Shown here: one piece after another, positions 15,111 to 23,600 of the stretch
How positions within the stretch are numbered: the first letter of the stretch is position 1
How the letters are laid out: the number at the start of each line of letters is the position of its first letter
From: UBA5066 sp046331465
GTDB taxonomy: Bacteria; Acidobacteriota; Thermoanaerobaculia; UBA5066
Assembly: GCA_046331465.1 (NCBI GenBank)
Contig: JAXLQV010000002.1
Span: forward strand, 62,001 to 126,000
DNA: 64,000 nucleotides
Reading direction: 5' to 3'
Notes under the pieces: generated by a model
The model's database searches: none
What the model was told of the DNA's origin: nothing
What the model saw: only the letters and a program-made list of their open reading frames with translations
Program-made: the position numbers and the translations under genes

Positions 15111-18100
15111 ATGCCGCAACGGCTCGCCGACGGTGTCTACGACCATCTCCTCGACGACGCCTTGGCGGCGCTGTCGCGAGAGGCTGGCCGGGACCGCGAT
15201 GTCCAGATCGGCGACCTCGAGCCGGGCCGTACCCCTTCTTTCGTTGCGGGCCACCTGCGCCCACTCGTCGAACGGGTGCTCGGATCCGTGAAAGGCGATC
15301 CGTCGGAGAGGCAGAGGCGACGGGTCGCGATCCTGAATTCGCTTCTCCGTGCGCTCGCGGAAGCCGCAGAGGAGCACTGCGGCGAGCCGCCTTTCGGCCC
15401 GGGGGAGCTCAGGGTCGAGGCGGCCCGACACCTGCGGCTCGTGAGGCCTCGTGCCGTTCTCGGCGCCGTCGCTCCTGCCGTACTGCCGGAGACGGCGCTC
15501 GCCGAGAGCGCCCTCCTCGTCAACGCGGCGGGCGAGCCGTCGCTCGCGAGCGAGCTGGGGCGGGAGCTGGCAACGGCCGACCGCGTCGACCTCCTCTGCG
15601 CCTTCGTGAAGTGGAGTGGCCTGCGCGTGCTCATCGACGCGCTTCAGGAGGTCGTCGCGCGCGGTCGGGAAACCGGAATCAGCGTCCCCGTACGGGTGCT
15701 CACGACGACGTACATCGGGGCGAGCGAGGTGCGTGCCCTCGACGCGCTCGCGGAGATCGGCGCGGACGTGCGGATCTCGTTCGACGACCGCCGGACCCGG
15801 CTCCACGCGAAGGCCTGGCTCTTCCACCGCGAGAGCGGAAGTCACACGGCCTACATCGGCTCTTCGAACCTCTCCCGCGCGGCGCTGCACGAGGGGCTCG
15901 AGTGGAACGTGCGCCTCGCGTGGAGGGACTCGGGGGCCCTGCTCGAGAAGTTCCGAGCGGCGTTCGAGTCCTACTGGGAATCGGACGAGTTCCAGCCGTA
16001 CGACCCGGAACGCGACCGGGAGCGCGTGGTCCGGGCGCTCGCGGCGCAGAGGAACAGGGGCGGGGAGCAGCCGCTGGCGCTTCGACTGGACCTCGCGCCG
16101 CACACCTGGCAGGAGCCGATGCTGGAAGCGCTCAGGGTCGAGCGGGAGCGGGGCCACACCCGCAATCTCCTCGTGGCCCCGACCGGGACGGGGAAGACTC
16201 TCGTTGCGGCCTTCGACTACCGCGACCTGAGGAGGGACCTTCCGCGGGCCCGGCTCCTCTTCGTCGCACACCGCGACCGGATCCTCACCCAGAGCCGGGC
16301 CGCGTTCGCGGCGGTGCTACGGGACCCGGCCTTCGGCGAGCTGATGACGGGCGAGAGCCGGGTGACCGCAGGGGAGCATGTCTTCGCCACGATCCAGTCG
16401 CTCTCGCGAATGGACCTCGAATCCGAGCTGCCGCCGGGCCACTTCGACGTCGTCATCGTGGACGAGTTCCACCACGCCGAGGCGCCGACGTACGAGCGGC
16501 TCCTCTCTCGCGTGACGCCGAAGGTCCTGCTCGGCCTCACGGCGACGCCGGAGCGGCACGACGGGAAAGACGTGCGCCGGTGGTTCGAGGGGCGGACGGC
16601 CTACGAGATGCGCCTGTGGGACGCCCTGGAGCGTGGGCACCTCTCGCCCTTCCAGTACTTCGGCGTGAGGGACACGGTCGACCTCGAGGACGTCGCCTGG
16701 AAGCGCGGCTGGGGCTACGACCGGGCCGAGCTGGCCCAGCGCTACGTCGTTTCCGGTGGCGCTGAGGCGCGGTCGCGGCTCGTCCTCCAGGAGGTGAGGC
16801 GCCGGGTCACCGACCCGGGACGGATGCGGGCCCTCGGTTTCTGCGTTTCGGTCGAGCACGCCCACTTCATGGCCGAGCGGTTCGAGAAGGCGGGGATCCC
16901 GAGTGTGGCGGTCGTCGGGGAGACGCCGACCGACGAGCGGGAATCGGCCGTGCGCCGGCTGGAGTCTGATCCTGCGTCGTCTGGCTCGCTCCGAGCGCTC
17001 TTCACGGTCGACCTCTTCAACGAGGGGGTCGACATCCCGGCCGTCGATACCGTCCTCTTCCTCCGGCCGACGGAGAGCGCCACGGTCTTCCTTCAACAGC
17101 TCGGCCGTGGCCTGCGCCTTCACCGGGAGAAGCCCTGCCTGACGGTCCTCGACTTCATCGGCAACGCGCGGCGCGAGTTCCGGTTCGACCGGCGCTTTCG
17201 TGCGCTGCTGGGCGGCACGACCCGACAGGTCGAGCGGCAGATCGAGGCCGGCTTCCCATACCTGCCGCCGGGCTGCGCGATGCAACTCGACCCGCGGGCG
17301 AAAGAGGCCGTCCTGGCCAATATCCGCCGGAACGTCGGCACGGGGCAGGCATGGCTCCAGGAGGAGCTCCGATCCCTCGGTCCAGGGGCGACGGTGGGGG
17401 AGTTCCTGCGAGAGGCGGGCGTCGCGCCCGTGGAGCTCTACGCCGGAGGGAGGAGCTTCGCCTCGCTCCGGGATGCGGTCTTCGGTGGGCCGTCGCTCGA
17501 CGAGGAAGAACGCCGGCGGCACGCGCGGCTGCGCGGGATCCTCCACGTGAACGACCCGCTGCGCCTCGGCTTCCTCAGGGCACTCGCGTCAGGCGAGCCT
17601 CTCGCCGCGGGCCCGCGGGAGGCTCGCCTCGCCGCCATGGCGGCGGCAGCCCTCCTCGACGTGAGGAAGCCGTCCGAGTCGGGCGACGCCCTTGAGGCAG
17701 CGCGTGCGAGCGGCCGATTCCGGGAGGAACTGGGCCAGCTCGTCGAGCTCCTGGAGGACGGGCGGCGCGAGGCCGTCGTCGACTGGCGAGGGCTCGGGGC
17801 GGCGCCGCTGATGGTCCACGCCCGCTACCGGCAGGACGAGATCCTCGCCGCGCTTGGCGCCGGAGGCGAGTCGGGGATCCCGCGCCTGCAGGCGGGCGTC
17901 TACTACGAACCGACGAGCAACGCCGACATCCTGCTCGTGACGCTGCGGAAGTCCGAGGGGAGCTTCACGCCGACGACGATGTACCGCGACTACGCCATAT
18001 CGCCGCTCCGCTTCCACTGGGAGAGCCAGAACACGGCGCACCCGGGAACGGCGACGGGGAAGCGCTACCTCGCGGGGACGAGCAACGTCCTTCTCTTCGT

Positions 18101-18266
18101 CCGGGAGGTCCAGGACCAGGCCAACGGGGTGGCCGAGGCCTACGCATTTCTCGGCCGGGTCACGCTCGATTCGGTGAGCGGCGAACGCCCGATGCAGATC
18201 GTCTGGAGGCTCGAGCACCCGATGCCCGGTGCGCTCTACGGGCACGCAACCGTCGCCGCGGGGTGA
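15111..18266 (+). CDS. PLD-like nuclease / DEAD-DEAH helicase / DUF3427 protein
   Basis: The 1051-residue protein has an N-terminal phospholipase-D-like region with HAK (H232, K234) and GSSN about 18 residues later, one half of a PLD active site. A superfamily-2 helicase follows: Walker A PTGTGKT (K362), DEFHH (451-455), TATPER, and QLGRGLR in the second RecA domain. The C-terminal third matches the layout of DUF3427, including FHWESQNT near the end. This architecture is known from defence and accessory islands, often as a stand-alone protein suspected to act on foreign nucleic acid. No methylase or other partner gene is adjacent. TAACCT lies 6 nt before the ATG, consistent with leaderless transcription. 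Confidence 0.88.
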   Translation: MPQRLADGVYDHLLDDALAALSREAGRDRDVQIGDLEPGRTPSFVAGHLRPLVERVLGSVKGDPSERQRRRVAILNSLLRALAEAAEEHCGEPPFGPGELRVEAARHLRLVRPRAVLGAVAPAVLPETALAESALLVNAAGEPSLASELGRELATADRVDLLCAFVKWSGLRVLIDALQEVVARGRETGISVPVRVLTTTYIGASEVRALDALAEIGADVRISFDDRRTRLHAKAWLFHRESGSHTAYIGSSNLSRAALHEGLEWNVRLAWRDSGALLEKFRAAFESYWESDEFQPYDPERDRERVVRALAAQRNRGGEQPLALRLDLAPHTWQEPMLEALRVERERGHTRNLLVAPTGTGKTLVAAFDYRDLRRDLPRARLLFVAHRDRILTQSRAAFAAVLRDPAFGELMTGESRVTAGEHVFATIQSLSRMDLESELPPGHFDVVIVDEFHHAEAPTYERLLSRVTPKVLLGLTATPERHDGKDVRRWFEGRTAYEMRLWDALERGHLSPFQYFGVRDTVDLEDVAWKRGWGYDRAELAQRYVVSGGAEARSRLVLQEVRRRVTDPGRMRALGFCVSVEHAHFMAERFEKAGIPSVAVVGETPTDERESAVRRLESDPASSGSLRALFTVDLFNEGVDIPAVDTVLFLRPTESATVFLQQLGRGLRLHREKPCLTVLDFIGNARREFRFDRRFRALLGGTTRQVERQIEAGFPYLPPGCAMQLDPRAKEAVLANIRRNVGTGQAWLQEELRSLGPGATVGEFLREAGVAPVELYAGGRSFASLRDAVFGGPSLDEEERRRHARLRGILHVNDPLRLGFLRALASGEPLAAGPREARLAAMAAAALLDVRKPSESGDALEAARASGRFREELGQLVELLEDGRREAVVDWRGLGAAPLMVHARYRQDEILAALGAGGESGIPRLQAGVYYEPTSNADILLVTLRKSEGSFTPTTMYRDYAISPLRFHWESQNTAHPGTATGKRYLAGTSNVLLFVREVQDQANGVAEAYAFLGRVTLDSVSGERPMQIVWRLEHPMPGALYGHATVAAG

Positions 18267-18302
18267 CGAATCTCGCCCGGGGCGCTCGGGACGAGCAGGG
18301 CT

Positions 18303-18340
18303 TGTGATGCCATGCAGTGATGGCATACTCATGCCATGGC
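18303..18340 (+). promoter_or_regulatory. toxin-antitoxin promoter with overlapping operator
   Basis: Three half-sites occur in alternating orientation: ATGCCAT (18307), ATGGCAT (18320) and ATGCCAT (18331). The last one overlaps the antitoxin start codon. TTGTGA (18303-18308) and CATACT (18324-18329) could be the -35 and -10 with 15-bp spacing. The transcript would then begin at or very near the ATG. This is a typical site for an RHH antitoxin to repress its own operon. Confidence 0.65.
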
Positions 18341-18605
18341 ACCTGTGGTTCGAAAGAACTTCCACGTTCCCCTCTCTCCCGAGACCTACGACGCCCTCCG
18401 CGAGGAGGCCGACGCGATGGGGGTTCCGGCGACGACGATCGTCCGCGAGGCTGTCGAGGGCTGGATCGACGAACAGAGGGCGAAGCGGGTCAGGGACGAG
18501 ATCGCCGCGTACGCCGAGGAAGCGGCGGGGACGAGCGCGGACCTCGATCCCGCGCTCGAGTCGGCGGCCGCGGCCGAGCTGAAGAACGCGACGGAGCGGA
18601 AGTGA
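18336..18605 (+). CDS. ribbon-helix-helix antitoxin
   Basis: The 89-residue protein begins with KNFHVPLSPETYDALREEADAMGVPATTIVREAVEGWI, the pattern of a ribbon-helix-helix (CopG/MetJ-like) domain. The second half is an acidic helical tail suited to wrapping a toxin. It overlaps the MazF-like toxin gene by GTGA and lies just after an inverted-repeat operator. It should neutralise the toxin and autoregulate the pair. Confidence 0.85.
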   Translation: MAPVVRKNFHVPLSPETYDALREEADAMGVPATTIVREAVEGWIDEQRAKRVRDEIAAYAEEAAGTSADLDPALESAAAAELKNATERK

Positions 18606-18943
18606 GGAGGGGCGAGATCTACTGGGCCGAACTCGAGCCGAGATCGGGGTCCGAACAGAGGGGCCGCAGGGCCGTGATCGTCGTCTCGAACGACGGATTC
18701 AACTCCGTGCCGGCCTGGAGATCCGTCGTCGTCGTGCCGCTCTCGACGACGACCGCTCGCACGGGCCCGACGGCCATCGGCTTGCCCGCGGGCGCAGGAG
18801 GGCTCTCGAAGGCGAGCGTCGCGCTCTGCCACCAGGTGACCACGCTCGACCGCGCGAAGCTGACTCGACGGCTCGGGGCGCTCGCCCCGGGAGACCTCGA
18901 ACGACTCGCGGTCGGGCTGAAGGCCGCGCTCGACCTGGGCTGA
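18602..18943 (+). CDS. MazF/PemK-family mRNA interferase toxin
   Basis: The 113-residue protein starts at a GTG overlapping the antitoxin stop. It shows MazF hallmarks: RRGEIYWAEL at the N-terminus, GRRAVIVVSND, VVVVPLSTT in the core strands, and SKASVALCHQVTTLDRAKL with the conserved Q-x-x-T/D-x-x-R/K region. It is predicted to cleave RNA at short sequences. The sequence specificity cannot be read from the protein alone. Confidence 0.93.
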   Translation: MRRGEIYWAELEPRSGSEQRGRRAVIVVSNDGFNSVPAWRSVVVVPLSTTTARTGPTAIGLPAGAGGLSKASVALCHQVTTLDRAKLTRRLGALAPGDLERLAVGLKAALDLG

Positions 18944-18947
18944 GCCC

Positions 18948-20438
18948 CTACCCTTCCAGCCCGAAGAACCGCTGGATACGGTCCAGCAGGCCGTCCGTGA
19001 CGGCCTGCTGGGCCCCCGTCCCCGCCGCCGGCGCGGCGGTGACGGCCTGCTCGCGCGAGCGGGACTCGAGTGCCTCGGAGAGGGCGCGGGCGAGGTGGTT
19101 GTCGTCGCGGAGGAGGGTGGAGAAGGCGGCCTTCTCGACGACGACGACCTCGACCTCGTCGAGGGCGAGGACGGAGGCCGAGCGCGGCTCGCCGGTCAGG
19201 AGGCTCATCTCGCCGAAGAAGCTGCCGGGGCCGAGGCGCGCGAGCTCGCGGGCGGTGCCGCCGTCGGCGCGGCGGACGCGGACCTCGCCGTCGAGGAGGA
19301 CGAAGAGCGAGCCCCCCTCCTCGCCCTGGCGGACGAGCGTCTCGCCGGCGGTGTAGCGCTCGAGGCGCGCGTGGCGGGCGAGGTCGCGCACCTGGTCGTC
19401 GGAGAGCGGCCGGAAGGTCTCGACGCTCCGGAGCGCCTCGAAGCTCTCCGCGCGGATCTTCTCGAGGCGCTCCTCCTTGCGCGTCTCCGCCACGTGGCGG
19501 AGGGCCACCTCGCGCTGCGGGAAGGGGATGGCGAAGCCGGCCCGCCGGAGGGCGTACCAGGCGCGGCAGAGCGCCGCGTCGCGGACGGCGGGGGCCTGCG
19601 CGTACTCGTGGGTCCAGAAGCGGAGGTCGTACTCGACGGCCGAGTCGGCGAAGCGCGCGACGAGGGCCTCGGGGGGCGGGAGGGCGGCGACCCCCTCGGT
19701 GCCGGCGAGCGCGGAGGCGAGGACGGCCTTCACGTCGCCGGGCGGGTGGGCGTAGGCGACGCCGACCGTTGCGTGGAGCATCACGGCGGGGCCGGGGCGT
19801 GAGAAGTTGAGGACGTCCTCGCGCGCGACGCGCGCGTTCGGGAGGACAACGAGGTGCCCGTCGCGCGAGCGGAGCGTGATCGTCCTCCAGTTCATCTGGA
19901 CGACCTCGCCCTCCTTGTCGCCCACGCGGATCCAGTCCTTCGGGGAGACGGGGCTCCCGACCTGGAGCGCGATCCCCGCCATGACGCTCGAGAGGACGTC
20001 CTGCAGCGAGAGGCCGAGGATCGCCGAGAGGACGGTGGAGGTGACGAGGAGGCCCGTGAGGTTGAAGTCGTAGAGGGTCTTCAGGATGGCGAGGCCGACG
20101 CCGACGAGGACGACGGCGTTGACGACGTCGAAGAGGAGCCGGGGGACGGCGATGTGACGGGGCTTGAGGACGCGCTCCCAGACGACGTGGTCGGCGAGCT
20201 GCATGAAGACGTGGACGCCGAGGAGGATGGTCGCGGAGAGCGCCGCCTTCCAGACGGTCTCCTTGCCCGGGTGGCTGAGCCGCCCTTCGACGACGAGGAA
20301 GGCGGCGAGGAGGCCGAGGCCGGCGAGCGCGAAACGGACGTGCGCGACGAGGCGCGAGGCGCCCGCGAAACGGAGGACGACGGCGACGAGGAAGACGAGC
20401 GCGCCGGCCTCGAGCGCGGTCAGGAGGTCGGGGTTCAT
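18948..20438 (-). CDS. MscS-family mechanosensitive channel with C-terminal cyclic-nucleotide-type domain
   Basis: The chosen start gives 496 residues and places TATCTT 7 nt upstream of the ATG; an open frame continues further but reads through the gltB leader. The N-terminus has about four membrane segments. The MscS pore helix and beta domain follow (ILGLSLQDVLSSVMAGIALQV, then GDKEGEVVQMNWRTITLRSRDGHLVVLPN). Residues about 345-470 form a cNMP-binding-like domain (LVRQGEEGGSLFVLLDGEVRV, FFGEMSLLTGEPRSASV). The fusion suggests gating by a small ligand as well as by tension; whether cAMP binds is not known. It ends 4 bp after the convergent MazF gene. Confidence 0.9.
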   Translation of the reverse strand: MNPDLLTALEAGALVFLVAVVLRFAGASRLVAHVRFALAGLGLLAAFLVVEGRLSHPGKETVWKAALSATILLGVHVFMQLADHVVWERVLKPRHIAVPRLLFDVVNAVVLVGVGLAILKTLYDFNLTGLLVTSTVLSAILGLSLQDVLSSVMAGIALQVGSPVSPKDWIRVGDKEGEVVQMNWRTITLRSRDGHLVVLPNARVAREDVLNFSRPGPAVMLHATVGVAYAHPPGDVKAVLASALAGTEGVAALPPPEALVARFADSAVEYDLRFWTHEYAQAPAVRDAALCRAWYALRRAGFAIPFPQREVALRHVAETRKEERLEKIRAESFEALRSVETFRPLSDDQVRDLARHARLERYTAGETLVRQGEEGGSLFVLLDGEVRVRRADGGTARELARLGPGSFFGEMSLLTGEPRSASVLALDEVEVVVVEKAAFSTLLRDDNHLARALSEALESRSREQAVTAAPAAGTGAQQAVTDGLLDRIQRFFGLEG

Positions 20439-20516
20439 CGCGCGGAAGATACCAGCCGCGCCCGGCCGGGCCGACGCGGCGGCGGGAGGGGCTCGCTGCG
20501 TCGCGGCAGGTTCTGA

Positions 20517-20617
20517 TAACATTTCACGATGGAAAGGTCCCAGACAGGCAGCCGGGTAGGGGCGCGCGGGGTGCGTGTCCGCCACGGGCTTCCCCTGGGG
20601 CCTTTCCCGGGACGGAC
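20517..20617 (+). promoter_or_regulatory. gltB promoter and candidate structured leader RNA
   Basis: TAACAT at 20517-20522 is a plausible -10, preceded by TG. Transcription would begin near 20529. GGAAAGGTCCCAG (20531-20543) then pairs over 13 bp, with one G-U, with CTGGGGCCTTTCC (20595-20607), ending 10 nt before the gltB ATG. Inside, AGCC/GGCT and a GGCG...CGCC hairpin can extend the structure. I do not recognise a known riboswitch class. The closing stem forms at the extreme 5' end of the transcript, as in many metabolite-sensing leaders. Confidence 0.45.
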
Positions 20618-23600
20618 ATGAAGAGCTTCGGACCGCCGCCTGCCCAGGGCCTCTACGACCCGGCGAACGAGCACGACGCCTGCGGTTTCGGCTTCGTCGT
20701 CGACGTGAAGGCCCGCCCCTCCCACGACATCGTCCGCAAGGCGATGCAGGTCCTGTCGAACCTCGAGCACCGGGGCGCGACCGGAAGCGAGAAGAACACC
20801 GGCGACGGCGCCGGGCTCCTCTCGCAGATCCCGCACGCGTTCGTGTCGCGCTGGGCGAAGGCGAGCGGCGTCGAGCTGCCGCCGCCGGGCGACTACGGCC
20901 TCGGGATGCTCTTTCTCCCTGTGGAGTCCGCGAGCCGCCACGCGTGCCAGAGGAAGATCGAGGAGATCGTCGCGGCCGAGGGGCAGCGCGTCCTCTGCTG
21001 GCGCGACGTCCCGACCGACAGCGCCTCGCTCGGCGCGACGGCGCGCGCGAGCCAGCCCGTCATCCGGCAGCTCCTCGTCGCGCGCGGAGCGGAGACGGAG
21101 GCGGGCGACCCCTTCGAGCGGAAGCTCTTCGTCGTCCGCCGCCTCGCCGAGAAGTCGGTCTCCCGCTCGGCGCTGCCGGGGCGCGACGCCTTCTACGTGG
21201 CGAGCCTCTCGTCGCGGACCGTCGTCTACAAGGGGATGCTGAACGCCGACCAGCTCGGGGCGTTCTACCCCGACCTCGCCGAGGAGACGTTCTCCTCGTG
21301 CCTCGCGATGGTCCACTCGCGCTTCTCGACGAACACCTTCCCGAGCTGGTCGCGCTCGCACCCGTACCGCTACATCTCTCACAACGGCGAGATCAACACG
21401 CTCCGCGGCAACGTGAACTGGATGCAGGCGCGGCAGAGGATGTTCGAGTCGCGCCTCTTCGGCGACGACCTGAAGAAGGTCCTCCCGGTCATCGACACCG
21501 ACGGCTCCGACTCGTCGATGTTCGACAACGTCCTCGAGCTCCTCGTCCTGGCGGGGCGCTCGCTGCCGCACGCGCTCATGATGATGGTGCCCGAGCCGTG
21601 GAGCCGGCACGAGTCGATGGACGCCGCGCTGAAGGCGTTCTACGAGTTCCACTCCTGCTTCATGGAGCCGTGGGACGGCCCGGCCTCGATCGCCTTCACC
21701 GACGGCACGCGCATCGGCGCGATCCTCGACCGGAACGGCCTCCGCCCGTCGCGCTGGGTCGCGACGAAGGACGGCCTCGTCGTCATGGCCTCCGAGGTCG
21801 GCGTCCTCGACTTCCCGCCCGAGAAGGTCGAGGCGAAGGGGCGGCTGCAGCCGGGGCGGATCTTCCTCGTCGACACCGCGGAGGGGCGGATCGTCCCCGA
21901 CCGCGAGATCAAGCAGAAGCTCGCCGCGGCCGCGCCCTACGGCGAGTGGCTGAAGGAGCACCTCGTCCGCCTGAAGGACCTCCCCGACCCGCCCGACGTG
22001 CGCGAGCCGGACCACGAGACCGTCCTCCGGAGGCAGGAGACGTTCGGGTACACGCTCGAGGACGTGAGGATGATCGTCAACCCGATGGCGGCCTCCGGCG
22101 TCGAGCCGATCGGGTCGATGGGGACCGACATCCCCCTCGCCGTCCTCTCGGAGGCGCCGCAGCTCCTCTACGACTACTTCAAGCAGCTCTTCGCCCAGGT
22201 GACGAACCCGCCCGTCGACGCCGACCGCGAGGCGATCGTCATGGCGGTCGACACGGCGATCGGCCCGGAGGAGAACCTCCTCGAGCCGACCCCGAGGGCG
22301 GCGCTCCACTTCGAGCTGCCGACGCCGGTGCTCCTGAACGCCGAGCTCGAGAAGGTCCGCTCGCTCGCGGGCGGGCCCGGCTCGCGCGGATTCCGGTCGA
22401 TCACGCTCCCGATCCTCTTCAAGGTGAGGGACGGCGGGAAGGGGCTCCGGAAGGCGATCGAGGAGCTGCGCCGGCGCTCTTCCGAGGCGATCGCCGAGGG
22501 GCACAACATCCTCATCCTCTCCGACCGCGGGCACGACGAGACCGACGCGCCGATCCCGGCGCTCCTCGCCCTCTCGTCGGTGCAGCACCACCTCCTCCGC
22601 GAGGGGTCGCGGACGCGCGTCGGCCTCGTCCTCGAGACGGGCGAGCCGCGCGAGGTGCACCACTACTGCCTCCTCATCGGCTACGGGGCGAGCGCGATCA
22701 ACCCCTACCTCGCGTTCGAGACGATCCACGACCAGGTGCGGCAGGGGCTCCTCCCGGGCGACCCGACGGAGGCCGAGAAGCGCTACGTGAAGGCGGTGAA
22801 CAAGGGGATCGTCAAGGTCATCTCCAAGATGGGGATCTCGACGGTCCAGAGCTACCACGGCGCGCAGGTGTTCGAGGCGCTCGGCCTCTCGCAGGACTTC
22901 GTCGACGAGTACTTCAGCGGCACGCCGACGCGGATCGGCGGCATCGGCATCGACGCGATCGCGCACGAGGTGCGCCTCCGGCACGACTGGGCCTACCCCT
23001 CGCGCCCGGTGAAGCACACGACGCTCGGGACGGGCGGGCGCTACCAGTACCGCCGCGACGGTGAGGAGCACCTGAACTCGCCCGAGGCGATCCACCTCCT
23101 CCAGGCCGCCTGCCGGACGGGCGACTACGCCGCGTGGAAGCGCTTCAGCGAGCTCGTGAACCGCCACGGCAGGCACCCGGTGCGGATCCGCGACCTGATG
23201 GATTTCCGCCCGCTCGCCAGGCCGGTCCCCCTCGAGGAGGTCGAGCCGCTCGAGAAGATCCTCTCCCGCTTCAAGACGGGCGCGATGTCGTACGGCTCGA
23301 TCAGCCAGGAGGCGCACGAGGCGCTCGCCGTCGCGATGAACCGCGTCGGCGGCAAGAGCAACACGGGCGAGGGGGGCGAGGACCCGTCCCGCTACGAGCG
23401 CCTCCCGGGCGGCGACTCGAAGAACAGCGCGATCAAGCAGGTCGCCTCGGGGCGCTTCGGCGTCACGATCCAGTACCTCGTCGAGGCGCGCGAGATCCAG
23501 ATCAAGATGGCCCAGGGGGCCAAGCCGGGCGAGGGGGGCCAGCTCCCCGGCCCGAAGGTCTACCCCTGGATCGCGAAGGTGCGGCACGCGACGCCGGGTG

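Noticed and set aside
20439..20585. Extended N-terminus of the MscS-like channel
   Set aside because: The extra 49 residues are low complexity, overlap the gltB leader and would put the start upstream of the apparent -10 at 20446-20451.
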